DNA of 64,000 bases from Catellatospora bangladeshensis (lineage in GTDB: Bacteria > Actinomycetota > Actinomycetes > Mycobacteriales > Micromonosporaceae): NCBI RefSeq assembly GCF_016862575.1, contig NZ_BONF01000029.1:62001-126000 (forward strand). Direction: 5' to 3'. How positions within the stretch are numbered: the stretch's first letter is position 1; every line of letters starts with the position of its first letter. This document shows, piece after piece, positions 26,527 through 35,023 of this stretch. Position numbers and translations under genes: made by a program. The notes beneath the pieces are model-generated. The model ran no database searches. It was not told where the DNA came from and was given only the letters and a program-made list of their open reading frames with translations.

Positions 26527-27201
26527 TCAGCGTGCTCGGGTCTCCCAGACCGGCAGCCCGGGGTCGTCGTTGCGCACGATGACGTCGGCCTGATCGGCCG
26601 GCCGGGCCATGGCGAAGTAGAGCTGCTGGGCAGGGATGTAGCGCTCGCGCCAGCGCCGTTCGACTTCGGCGCGGGATGACACACTGCGCTCCCGGATCAC
26701 GGCACGTTCCACGGTCCTGTCGAGCGCAGTCGACACGAAGACGCGCAGGTCCCACCGATCGATCAGTTCGGGGCGAAGGAGGAAGACGCCGTCGAAGACG
26801 AGCACGGCGTCGGCGGGGGCGGTCGCGACGGGCGGGGACAGCACAGTGTCCGCCGCGTGGTCGTACACCGCGGACTGGAAGCGCCGATCTCCGCCGGGGC
26901 CGAGCGGATCGAGCAGAACCCGGTTCAGCGCGTGGTGGTCGTGGGTGTCGAAGTAGCAGCCTTCGGCCGAGTACTCGCCGCGCGGATAGCGCTGCGCCCG
27001 GGGGAACAGGAAGTCGTCGATCGTCGCGCGGATGACGTCGCGGCCCTGTGCGCGCAGGACGGCGGCCAGTTCGTCGGCGAGGGTGGTCTTGCCTGCGGCG
27101 GGCGGTCCGTCGACGGCAACCCGCGCCGGGTGCGCGGCGGTGATGGACCCGACCGCCTCAACCAGGCAGCCGAGCAACTCGTCGCGGGTGCCCTGATCCA
27201 T
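26527..27201 (-). CDS. Uridine-kinase-like P-loop kinase
   Basis: A 224-residue P-loop kinase. Walker A is GPPAAGKTTLADEL (about residues 30-43); IDDFLFPRAQRY and GVFLLRPELIDRWDLRVFV match the uridine kinase / phosphoribulokinase fold. Actinomycete members of this subgroup are often annotated as uridine kinases, but nucleoside specificity has not been shown for most. GAGG lies upstream of the ATG. It follows the APH-like gene by 46 bases on the same strand, so two small-molecule kinases are probably co-transcribed. Confidence 0.83.
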   Translation of the reverse strand: MDQGTRDELLGCLVEAVGSITAAHPARVAVDGPPAAGKTTLADELAAVLRAQGRDVIRATIDDFLFPRAQRYPRGEYSAEGCYFDTHDHHALNRVLLDPLGPGGDRRFQSAVYDHAADTVLSPPVATAPADAVLVFDGVFLLRPELIDRWDLRVFVSTALDRTVERAVIRERSVSSRAEVERRWRERYIPAQQLYFAMARPADQADVIVRNDDPGLPVWETRAR

Positions 27202-27247
27202 CTCCTGCCTCGTTCCGATCTGGCGATCTCACTTCTCGGACGCGTTG

Positions 27248-27982
27248 TCAGACCGCCCGGACCTCGGCGAGGCGCCTGACCGCGTAGTCGTCGTCCCAGG
27301 AGACGGCGGCTTCCCAAGCGGACGATGCCTGTGCGGCGATGTCGTACGCGCCGCCGTCGAGCCCGGCGGCGTTGCCGGGCAGCACGAGGTCGAGGTCGGC
27401 GACGTCGACGTGCGCCTCGTCCCAGTCGATCAGCGCGACCCGGTGCGGGGTCACGCGGACGTTGCCGGGGTTGGCGGGATTGCCGTGGACGACGCATGCC
27501 GGACGTCCGGCGAGCCGCGCCCACGCCGCCCGGCATCGAGCCACGCCCTCCGCGGGCATGGCCCCGAGGTCGATCTTCGTCCCGGTCTCGGCGTGCAGCA
27601 GGTCCGTCGACGACCGCCACCCGGGGCGCTGTGGCCAGCCCCGGGTCAGCCGGTGCAGCTCGCGGAGCGTATCGGCCACGCGGCGCCAGTCGTCCTGCGT
27701 CTCGGGCGGTCCGCCCTCCAGGTAGGCCATCACCACCAGGCCGTCGGCGAACAGCCGGCCGTCGGTCGTGGGGATCGGCACCGGCACGGTCAGGCCCCCA
27801 CGGTCGAGGTGCCGGATGAGTTCGGTCTCCCACCGGAGATCGGCGTCGCTCCTGGTGCCGAGCCGAGCGACGGCGAGCCGCCCGTTGACGCGCACGCTCC
27901 ACACGTCGTTGGCGACGCCGCCGGTGAGCCGTTCGATGCGAGCGGCGTCGTCACCCCACTGCCGGAGTGCCTCCCATCCCAC
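27248..27982 (-). CDS. Aminoglycoside-phosphotransferase-fold kinase
   Basis: A 244-residue APH-fold protein. The nucleotide-binding half has ERLTGGVANDVWSVRV; the catalytic loop is VVHGNPANPGNVRV, where the usual Asp is Asn (HGN instead of HGD); the metal site is LIDWDEAHVD. The Asn substitution could lower or abolish phosphotransfer. GTG at 27982 has TAGGAT seven bases upstream and no ribosome site, so the transcript is probably leaderless. A longer frame overlaps the tautomerase gene. Confidence 0.8.
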   Translation of the reverse strand: MGWEALRQWGDDAARIERLTGGVANDVWSVRVNGRLAVARLGTRSDADLRWETELIRHLDRGGLTVPVPIPTTDGRLFADGLVVMAYLEGGPPETQDDWRRVADTLRELHRLTRGWPQRPGWRSSTDLLHAETGTKIDLGAMPAEGVARCRAAWARLAGRPACVVHGNPANPGNVRVTPHRVALIDWDEAHVDVADLDLVLPGNAAGLDGGAYDIAAQASSAWEAAVSWDDDYAVRRLAEVRAV

Positions 27983-27992
27983 GGACCAGATC

Positions 27993-28442
27993 CTACGAGG
28001 TTCCGAGCTGACCTCGTCCCGGCAGATCCGGATCGGAGCGCCGAACGGTGGCGCTGCCGTCGCCGATGACCTTGCCACCGAGCCCGGACCGCGACGTGGG
28101 CTGGCCGACCAGTTCGACGAGAACCTCGTCGCGGCAGTCGTCGCCGAACACGGCGGTGACGGCGTCGGTGAAGGCCGCGACGAGTCGGGCGGTGACCCTG
28201 GCCGCGTCCTCTCGTGCGAACACCTCCTCGCGCATGCCGAAGGTGACCGAGGGCGCGGCCGTGGCGACCGCGGTTCCGCCGCGAGCCCAGCGGCCGGCCG
28301 GGATGCCGATGAGCCTGACATCCACCGAGCTTCGGGCCCACTCGCCGTACACCGACACGACGGCGCTGGTGAGCTGCCCGATGAGGCCGGGTTCCCGCCC
28401 GGCCAGATCTTCCTCGAGCGCGTAGAGCGTCACGTGGGGCAT
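27993..28442 (-). CDS. Tautomerase-superfamily protein
   Basis: A 149-residue protein. Pro follows the initiator Met (MPHVTLYALEEDLAGRE), as needed for the catalytic N-terminal proline of 4-oxalocrotonate tautomerase relatives. It has two similar halves, the second beginning near ARVTARLVAAFTDAVTAVFGDD, as in fused tautomerases. Function is unassigned. The ATG at 28442 has GAGGAG upstream. The gene ends 10 bases before the APH-like start. Confidence 0.75.
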   Translation of the reverse strand: MPHVTLYALEEDLAGREPGLIGQLTSAVVSVYGEWARSSVDVRLIGIPAGRWARGGTAVATAAPSVTFGMREEVFAREDAARVTARLVAAFTDAVTAVFGDDCRDEVLVELVGQPTSRSGLGGKVIGDGSATVRRSDPDLPGRGQLGTS

Positions 28443-28566
28443 CGGCGACTCCTCGATGTCAGCGACCAGCGGCCGGCCTGCGACCGGTCACCCGGGATCA
28501 AGCAGCATAAGGCCCCTGTCCGCCGGCCGGAAACGATTATCGTCACTGTCCGGCGGATCGAGGCGG

Positions 28567-29712
28567 TCAGGCGTCGACGCTCGTCTCGCCGGCGAGGTAG
28601 GCCAGCACGTCGCGTATGTCGCCTCGACGGCGGTGGACTCGTCGCTGGCGCTCGGCGCCGGTGCCCTCGATACGCAGCCGATCCGTTCCCGCGATCACCG
28701 TTTCCAGGCCGCCGTCCCTGATCAGCGCAGGGCCTACGAAGCTCAGCAGGTCGTCGACGACGTCCCAGGCGGGCCGGAGTTCGCCGGTGGCCGGGTCCAG
28801 GAGCTGCCCCTCGAGCCCGTCGTGGGCGGCCCGCCAGTGTGCGGCGCCGAGCAGGCTGCTTCGCAGGCGGGGTGCGGGCAGCCCGGCGCGGATGTCGTCG
28901 AGGACGGTGGCGGCCAGAGCACGGACGAGCCCGGCGACGAGGACCGCGTCATCGGCTGTCGGCGCCACGTCGGCGACCCGCACCTCGACCGTGGGGTAAC
29001 GGGCCGAAGGCCGGGCGTACCACAGCACCATTCCGGCGTCCAGCATCACACCTGCCGTGATCAGCTGCTCGACGGTGCGATCGTATTCTGCGGCGTCGGC
29101 GAAGTACGGGGACGGGCCGAGGCTGGGCCAGCGTTCCAGCTGTATCGATCGCCAGCTCGCGTAGCCGGTGTCGGCTCCCGCGCGGAACGGCGAGTTAGCG
29201 GCGATCGCCTGGATGACGGGCAGCCAAGGCCGCAGGTGGTTGCAGACCTGGACCGCGAGCTCGCGGTCGGGTACGCCGACGTGGACGTGGCATCCGCACA
29301 GGGCCGGGTCGAGCGCCACGGGCCCGAACTGGCGGATGATCCGCTCGTATCGCTCGGCGGCGGGCCTGGTGATGTCCGCTTCCCGGATCGGGGTGGCTCC
29401 TACGGCCACGAGCCGGGCTCCGGCCGCCGCGGCGGCGGCGGCCGCGACGGCGCGTGCGGCGGTCAGCTGCTCGCGCAGCTGGGTGAGGTCCGAGCACACC
29501 GGGGTCACCATCTCGATCATGCTCTGCCGGAACTCGTGCCGGCTCTGCTCCAGCGCCTGGCCGGTGAGCTGTGCCAGCACCTGGTCGGCCACCGCGAGAT
29601 TGTTCCCGCTGGAGGCGTCGAGCAGCAGGAACTCCTCCTCCACCCCCACGGTCATGGGGCTTCGGTCCGCGATGCCGACCCGCTGCCGGTACCCGTTCGA
29701 AACTGCGTCCAT
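28567..29712 (-). CDS. GCS2-family carboxylate-amine ligase (YbdK/EgtA-like)
   Basis: A 381-residue ATP-dependent ligase of the glutamate-cysteine-ligase 2 family. Marks are MTVGVEEEFLLLD (residues 20-32), CGCHVHVGVPDRE (metal/ATP site) and YPTVEVRVADVAPTADDAV. Relatives form gamma-glutamyl-cysteine, as in EgtA of ergothioneine synthesis, or have unknown substrates. It starts 20 bases after the CDGSH gene and has AAGGA upstream of its ATG. A start at Met20 is possible. Its place in an operon with redox metalloproteins suggests a thiol-related or peptide-like product, which is inference. Confidence 0.87.
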   Translation of the reverse strand: MDAVSNGYRQRVGIADRSPMTVGVEEEFLLLDASSGNNLAVADQVLAQLTGQALEQSRHEFRQSMIEMVTPVCSDLTQLREQLTAARAVAAAAAAAAGARLVAVGATPIREADITRPAAERYERIIRQFGPVALDPALCGCHVHVGVPDRELAVQVCNHLRPWLPVIQAIAANSPFRAGADTGYASWRSIQLERWPSLGPSPYFADAAEYDRTVEQLITAGVMLDAGMVLWYARPSARYPTVEVRVADVAPTADDAVLVAGLVRALAATVLDDIRAGLPAPRLRSSLLGAAHWRAAHDGLEGQLLDPATGELRPAWDVVDDLLSFVGPALIRDGGLETVIAGTDRLRIEGTGAERQRRVHRRRGDIRDVLAYLAGETSVDA

Positions 29713-29732
29713 GGCACTGCCGTCCTTTGTGA

Positions 29733-29996
29733 TCAGAGCTGTTCGGCGTCGGACGGGTCGGGCCGGGTGGGCTGCCGGTCGGCGGGGGCGCGGAAGCCGA
29801 TGAGCTTGTGCGTGCCGTCACAGAACGGCTTGATCCGCGAGCGGCCGCAGCGGCAGAGCGCGACCGTGGGCCTGCCTGCGTCGATGTGCTCACCGTCCGG
29901 GGTGACGATCTCGAAGTCGCCGCGCAGCAGCAGCGGGCCGTCTTCGTAGGGCGTCACGGTCGCCGCTCGGCGTTCCTGCGCGGGTTCGTGTGTCAT
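29733..29996 (-). CDS. CDGSH iron-sulfur protein
   Basis: An 87-residue protein with one CDGSH motif, CRCGRSRIKPFCDGTH, whose three Cys and one His ligate a redox-active, labile [2Fe-2S] cluster. Flanks are short and polar, with no membrane anchor. Its ATG overlaps the stop of the diiron-type gene (ATGA), so the two proteins are made together. It may supply electrons or iron to that enzyme; this is inferred from the coupling. Confidence 0.9.
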   Translation of the reverse strand: MTHEPAQERRAATVTPYEDGPLLLRGDFEIVTPDGEHIDAGRPTVALCRCGRSRIKPFCDGTHKLIGFRAPADRQPTRPDPSDAEQL

Positions 29997-31039
29997 GACG
30001 CCACTCCTGCCGGCAGTTGGGTTTCGGGCAGCCGGCCGGCCGAGCCGGGTCCGGTCACCGGCCGCAGCGAGCTGGCGCCCGCGGCCCAGCTGTCGAGCAG
30101 GTGGGCGCTGGCCCTGCCGCCGAGCGCCTCGGACGCGGCGGCACCGAACAGCACGTCTGCCGACAGCTCCGGATGCTCGGCGACCAGCGAACCGCACATG
30201 TCGTGGGCGGCGATCTGCTCGTGTACCGCGTCGGCTTCGACGTGTTCGTCGTAGAACAGCGTCGCCCGGCTGTCGCCGCCGAGGCGGCGCAGGCCGTTGG
30301 CGTAGCGGCTGTTGGGCAGGCTCGAACCCATCTCGAAGGCGGCGAGCTGCCCGGTGAGCGCGGCCCTGAGCCGCCGGTGGAGGGCGAACATCGACAGCAT
30401 GTTGGTGACGGCGAGCGTGGTCGCGGGCAGCCGGTCGAGGTAGGCGCCGTATTCGGTGTTCAGGCCCAGGCAGCTCATCGTGGTCCGGAACAGTTCGGCG
30501 TGCATCCGCGGGAGCCGGCCGGAGCCGTACTCGTCGATCTGGATCTCGATGAGTGCGGCTTTGGCGCGCCCGGCCAGCCGGGGAATGGCGAAGGTGTGCG
30601 GGTCCGCCTCTTTGAGCTGGTAGAGCGAGCGGTGCACGACGAATTCGCGGAACTGCTCGATGGTGGCGTGCGACTGGATGTGACGCCCGAGCGAGGGGCC
30701 GTCGTGCTCGGCGGTGAGCGCCGTCAGCGCGGCGGGGATCTCGGCGGCGCCGACCGCCGGCTGGGGGCCGGTCAAAGCCCGCAGCGCCCGCTCGAACAGC
30801 TGCTCCATCTCGGCGCGCAGTGCCAGCAGGCCGGGATGCCACTCCCAGCGGTCATCGACGTCCTCGAAACCGCTGTAGTGCAGTTCGTAGCAGACGGTGA
30901 GGGCCAGCTGCAGGTCCTCGTCGGCCAGCGGGTCGGTGTCGCGGAGCTTCGGGAGGTGAGCGACCTCGACCGCCTGTCCGGATCGTAAGCCTTCGATCAC
31001 GGCAGCCGACAGATCGCCCCGCGCCTCCGGAAGTCTCAT
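29993..31039 (-). CDS. Iron-containing redox enzyme (haem-oxygenase-like diiron family)
   Basis: A 348-residue all-helical protein. Candidate diiron ligands are in IEQFREFVVHRS (about Glu128, His136), IEIQIDEYGSGR (about Glu165) and FYDEHVEADAVHE (about His266, Asp270, His273), the layout of haem-oxygenase-like diiron oxidases such as UndA, BesC or SznF. Those enzymes oxidise fatty acids, amino acids or N-atoms. The substrate here is unknown. AGGAG stands six bases before the ATG. It opens an operon with the CDGSH and GCS2 genes and is divergent from a methyltransferase. Confidence 0.85.
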   Translation of the reverse strand: MRLPEARGDLSAAVIEGLRSGQAVEVAHLPKLRDTDPLADEDLQLALTVCYELHYSGFEDVDDRWEWHPGLLALRAEMEQLFERALRALTGPQPAVGAAEIPAALTALTAEHDGPSLGRHIQSHATIEQFREFVVHRSLYQLKEADPHTFAIPRLAGRAKAALIEIQIDEYGSGRLPRMHAELFRTTMSCLGLNTEYGAYLDRLPATTLAVTNMLSMFALHRRLRAALTGQLAAFEMGSSLPNSRYANGLRRLGGDSRATLFYDEHVEADAVHEQIAAHDMCGSLVAEHPELSADVLFGAAASEALGGRASAHLLDSWAAGASSLRPVTGPGSAGRLPETQLPAGVAS

Positions 31040-31180
31040 CGGCCGCTCCTGCCTCGCTGTGCTTGGCCTCCGGGCGATCTATTACCGCGTACGGCAGCAC
31101 GCCAAACCGAGGGCGCAGCCTCCGGCGGATTCTGACGGGCCGTGGACGCGTAGCACCGCCGTCTCGGGGAATAGGGTCAT

Positions 31181-31831
31181 ATGCGACTTATTCGGCTTCC
31201 CGGGGTGCACTCCCCGGTGAGCGACACCTGGATGCTCGCCGAGGCGATGGGCCGGGAGACGCTGGCCGGCGCGCGGGTCGCGGACCTGTGCACGGGGACC
31301 GGCGCGCTCGCCATCGTCGCGGCTCTCGCAGGGGCGAGCCAGGTCACCGCAGTCGATCTGACCTGGCGGGCGAGCTGCTGCGCGGTGCTGAACGCGCGGT
31401 TGCACAGGGTGCGGGTGAACGTGCGCCGCGGCGACCTGTGGCAGCCGCTGCACGGTGAGACCTTCGACCTCATCGTGTCGAATCCGCCCTACATTCCCGC
31501 CGCCACCGACGAGCCGCCGCGGCGCGCGGCGCTGATCCCGCTGGATGCCGGCCGGGGCGGCCGGGCGCTGCTCGACCGGCTGTGCCGTGACGCGCCCGCG
31601 CACCTCAGTCCCGGGGGCTCGATCCTGCTGGTGCATTCGTCGATCTGCGGCACCGACGAGTCGCTGATCGCCATGCGTCAGGCCGGGTTGCGCGCGGAGG
31701 TGGTGCTGTCGCGGACCGGGCCGCTGGGGCCGGTGATGAGGCAGCGGGCCGCCATGATGCGCCGCCGCGGGCAGCTCGGCGTGGCCGACGTCGAGGACAT
31801 CGTCGTGGTGCGTGGAACGCGCCCACGGTGA
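31181..31831 (+). CDS. HemK-like class I methyltransferase
   Basis: A 216-residue SAM-dependent methyltransferase. The SAM loop is VADLCTGTGALAIVAA and the N/Q-methylation motif is VSNPPYIP, as in PrmC/HemK and MTQ2. Those enzymes methylate the side-chain amide of Gln (release factors) or Asn/Gln elsewhere. It is shorter than PrmC and lacks its N-terminal helical domain, so the substrate is likely different. It is divergent from the diiron/CDGSH/GCS2 operon across 141 bp. Confidence 0.85.
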   Translation: MRLIRLPGVHSPVSDTWMLAEAMGRETLAGARVADLCTGTGALAIVAALAGASQVTAVDLTWRASCCAVLNARLHRVRVNVRRGDLWQPLHGETFDLIVSNPPYIPAATDEPPRRAALIPLDAGRGGRALLDRLCRDAPAHLSPGGSILLVHSSICGTDESLIAMRQAGLRAEVVLSRTGPLGPVMRQRAAMMRRRGQLGVADVEDIVVVRGTRPR

Positions 31832-31900
31832 ACGCAGGATCGCCGTCGCCACCGCACCGCCCGAGCAGCTGAGGCGGGGATCGGTGACCGCCGTCCGGCG

Positions 31901-32461
31901 TCAGTCGCACCGCAGGAGGCGGCGGCCGCATTCGAGCAGGGCCTGCCGGCGGGAGCGGTCGTCCAGCGGTGTCATCGCCGGGTCGCGGCCGGCGCCGGCC
32001 AGGCCGTTGATGAACATGGCCAGGCCGATCCGGGTCTGCGGATCCGGGTCCGGTCCGAGGATCAGGGTGCTGGTGCCGTCCCACCACTGGCGCATCGACT
32101 CCTGCTGGCCGAGCAGCCGGGTGAGGTACGGGTCCTGCATCAGCACGGCGAAGCCGGAGTGCTCGTACAGCGCGATCTCGATCAGCCCGCCGAGGACCTC
32201 GTCGACGCGCGCGGTGCGGGTGCGGTGGGCCTCCGCGCGGCGGGTCACCGCCGGCAGCGCGTCCAAGAGGGGTCTGAGGACGTCCAGGACGATCTCGTCC
32301 TTGGTCTTGTAGTGGTAGTAGAGGCCCGCCTTGGTGACCCCGGCCTCGTCGGCGATGTCCTGCAGCGAGGTCGCCTGGATGCCGTCGCGGGCGAACAGCC
32401 GGAGCGCGACGGCCAGTAGCTGGTCGCGGCCGGTGCGGCGGCGGGACGGCACGGCACTCAT
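31901..32461 (-). CDS. TetR-family repressor next to an MMPL exporter
   Basis: A 186-residue regulator. The N-terminal HTH (LLAVALRLFARDGIQATSLQDIADEAGVTKAGLYYHYKTKDEI) is typical TetR, followed by a ligand-binding helical domain. AGGAGG lies nine bases before the ATG at 32461. It is divergent from the MMPL transporter, with a palindrome in the gap, so it most likely represses the transporter until a ligand binds. Confidence 0.9.
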   Translation of the reverse strand: MSAVPSRRRTGRDQLLAVALRLFARDGIQATSLQDIADEAGVTKAGLYYHYKTKDEIVLDVLRPLLDALPAVTRRAEAHRTRTARVDEVLGGLIEIALYEHSGFAVLMQDPYLTRLLGQQESMRQWWDGTSTLILGPDPDPQTRIGLAMFINGLAGAGRDPAMTPLDDRSRRQALLECGRRLLRCD

Positions 32462-32568
32462 CGGGGTCGGCCTCCTCGGATCGCGCCTGCCGGCCGCCGC
32501 TGGGCCCTGAGCTGCGAGTATGCGGCGCCGACGGTGCGACGGCACCGGAATGTGGCGTACACCTCTCA

Positions 32569-32597
32569 GCTAAGCAAATGTTAGCCGCTCGGCTTAG
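32569..32597. promoter_or_regulatory. TetR operator candidate GCTAA-N7-TTAGC
   Basis: GCTAA (32569-32573) and TTAGC (32581-32585) form a 17-bp palindrome in the TetR/MMPL gap, overlapped by CTAAGC (32570) ... GCTTAG (32592-32597). It contains the 11-mer AAATGTTAGCC (32577-32587), also found in the operator at 53917. Confidence 0.65.
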
Positions 32598-32672
32598 TTC
32601 GCTTCTATTGTTCCTGGTCAACCGGTCGGCGCACCCCCGCAGCCGGCCGCTGAACGCGGCAAGGAACTGATC

Positions 32673-34970
32673 ATGGCAACGCTGCTCTACCGGCTGGGCC
32701 GGTTCTCCTTCCGCCGCCGCGGCCTGGTCACCGCCCTGTGGCTGGTGCTGCTCGCCGCCGTGGGCTTCGGTGCGGCGACGCTGTCCGGGCCGACCAGCAA
32801 CGCCTTCAGCATCCCGGGCACCGAGTCCTCGCAGGCCCTGACCGTGCTGCGCGACAAGCTGGGCGTCGGGGCCGACGACGCGGCCGCGCAGGTGGTGTTC
32901 ACCGCCGGTGACCAGGCCACGCTGACCGGCCCCGCCGAGCAGGCCGCGATCGGCGAGGCGGTGTCCGCACTGCGGGCCGCGCCGCACGTCGTGCAGGTCG
33001 GTGACCCGTTCCAGAGCGAGACCGTCTCCCGCGACCAGCGCACCGCGTTCGCCTCGGTCGCCTACTCGGTGGCGCCCGGCGACCTGACCGCCGCCGACCG
33101 GCACGCCCTGTACGCCGCCGGCCGCACCGCGGAGAAGGCCGGCCTCGGGGTCGAGTTCGGCGGCACGGCCACCCAGCAGCAGTCCGAGGGCGGCGCCGCC
33201 GAAGCCCTCGGCATCGCCGTGGCCGCGTTCATCCTGCTCATCACGTTCGGCTCGCTGGTCGCGGCAGGTCTGCCGCTGCTGACCGCGCTGCTGGGCGTCG
33301 GCTTCGGCATGGCCGGCATCCAGATCGCCACCGGCTACTTCGACCTGTCGACCTCGACCTCGGCCCTGGCGACCATGCTCGGCCTGGCCGTGGCCATCGA
33401 CTACGCGCTGTTCGTCGTCTCCCGGTTCCGCAACGAGCTGGCCGGCGGACACGAACCGGAACAGGCCGCCGGGCGAGCCGTGGGCACCGCCGGGTCGGCC
33501 GTCGTGTTCGCGGGCCTCACCGTGATCATCGCGCTGGTCGCCCTGTCGGTGACCGGCATCCCGTTCCTCACCGCGATGGGCGTGGCCGCCGCCGGCACGG
33601 TGGCGATCGCGGTCGCGATCACGCTCAGCCTGGTGCCCGCGCTGCTCGGCTTCGCCGGACCCAGGATCCTCACCAAGGACGCCCGCAAGGGCATCGGCCG
33701 GCACCGCTCCCCCGGCACGATGCCGATGGGCGGCCGGTGGGCCCGCGGGGTGCTGCGCCGCCGCGTTCCCGCCCTGCTGCTGTCACTGGGCGTGGCCGGT
33801 GTCATGGCGATCCCGGCCCTCGACCTGAACCTGGCCCTGCCCGACGACAGCACGGCCGCCGCCGGCTCCACCCAGCGCCGCGCCTACGACCAGCTCAGCG
33901 CCGGCTTCGGCGCCGGGTTCAACGGACCGCTGCTGCTGGTCGTCGAGGACAACCTCGGCGACGTCGGCACCGCCGCGGAACAGGCGCAGCAGACCGTCTC
34001 CCGGCTGGACGACGTCGTCATGGTCACCCCACCGACGATCAACCCCGCTCGCGACACGGCCCTGCTGACCGTCATCCCCGAGAGCGGGCCCGGCACGAAG
34101 GCGACCAAGGACCTCGTCGCCGCGATCCGCGACCACGCGCCCGAGGTGGCCGAATCCACCGGCGCGGACCTGTCCGTCACCGGCGCGACCGCGCTCAACA
34201 TCGACGTGTCCGACAAGCTGACCGCAGCACTCGGCCCCTACCTGGCGATCGTCGTCGGGCTGGCGTTCGTGCTGCTCATGCTGGTGTTCCGCAGCGTGCT
34301 GGTGCCGCTGAAGGCCACCCTCGGCTTCCTGATCAGCGTCGCCGCCGCGTTCGGCGCCCTGGTCGCGGTCTTCCAGTGGGGCTGGCTGGCCGACCTGTTC
34401 GGCGTCGAGTCCACCGGGCCGATCATCAGCGTCATGCCGATCTTCCTCATCGGCGTGCTGTTCGGCCTCGCCATGGACTACGAGGTCTTCCTCGTCACCC
34501 GCGCCCGCGAGGAGTACGTGCACGGCGCCACCCCCGACGAGGCCGTCGTCACCGGCACCCGCCACGGCGCCCGCGTCGTCACCGCCGCCGCGCTCATCAT
34601 GATCTCGGTGTTCGCCGGGTTCGTCCTCACCGACGACACCATCGTCAAGTCCCTGGGCTTCGCCCTGGCCGTCGGCGTCGCCGTCGACGCCTTCCTGGTC
34701 CGGATGACCATCGTCCCCGCCGTGATGTCGCTGCTGGGCAGGGCCGCCTGGTGGCTGCCCGGGTGGCTGGACCGGCTCCTGCCGAACATCGACGTGGAGG
34801 GCGAGCAGCTCGCCCACCGGCTGGCCGCCGAGCAGGAACCCGTCGAGGCGCCGCCCGGCGCGCAGGGTCCCGCCGCCGGGGCCGCGGAGCCGGAGGCGGA
34901 CCACGTGTGCGGAGGCGGGTGCGCCGACCGTGCGGAGCCCGCACGGGAGCTGGAACTGGTCGGAGCATGA
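32673..34970 (+). CDS. MMPL-family RND transporter
   Basis: A 765-residue inner-membrane exporter. Two homologous halves each have one span, a large extracytoplasmic domain and five spans. The first has GLAVAIDYALFVVSRFRNE and the second FGLAMDYEVFLVTRAREEYVHG, the Asp-Tyr pairs that relay protons in MMPL proteins. The tail is Pro/Ala/Glu-rich with a CGGGCAD cysteine pair. Substrates for the family are lipids, siderophores or drugs. The divergent TetR gene suggests inducible efflux. AAGGAA stands before the ATG. Confidence 0.93.
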   Translation: MATLLYRLGRFSFRRRGLVTALWLVLLAAVGFGAATLSGPTSNAFSIPGTESSQALTVLRDKLGVGADDAAAQVVFTAGDQATLTGPAEQAAIGEAVSALRAAPHVVQVGDPFQSETVSRDQRTAFASVAYSVAPGDLTAADRHALYAAGRTAEKAGLGVEFGGTATQQQSEGGAAEALGIAVAAFILLITFGSLVAAGLPLLTALLGVGFGMAGIQIATGYFDLSTSTSALATMLGLAVAIDYALFVVSRFRNELAGGHEPEQAAGRAVGTAGSAVVFAGLTVIIALVALSVTGIPFLTAMGVAAAGTVAIAVAITLSLVPALLGFAGPRILTKDARKGIGRHRSPGTMPMGGRWARGVLRRRVPALLLSLGVAGVMAIPALDLNLALPDDSTAAAGSTQRRAYDQLSAGFGAGFNGPLLLVVEDNLGDVGTAAEQAQQTVSRLDDVVMVTPPTINPARDTALLTVIPESGPGTKATKDLVAAIRDHAPEVAESTGADLSVTGATALNIDVSDKLTAALGPYLAIVVGLAFVLLMLVFRSVLVPLKATLGFLISVAAAFGALVAVFQWGWLADLFGVESTGPIISVMPIFLIGVLFGLAMDYEVFLVTRAREEYVHGATPDEAVVTGTRHGARVVTAAALIMISVFAGFVLTDDTIVKSLGFALAVGVAVDAFLVRMTIVPAVMSLLGRAAWWLPGWLDRLLPNIDVEGEQLAHRLAAEQEPVEAPPGAQGPAAGAAEPEADHVCGGGCADRAEPARELELVGA

Positions 34971-34976
34971 GCGGGC

Positions 34977-35015
34977 GGCGTGCGGCCCGGGAGCAGTGCT
35001 CCCGGGCCGCACGCC
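34977..35015. terminator. Bidirectional 18-bp terminator
   Basis: An 18-bp perfect stem with a 3-base loop lies between the convergent MMPL and lectin-like genes. Confidence 0.88.
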
Positions 35016-35023
35016 GGTCGTGG

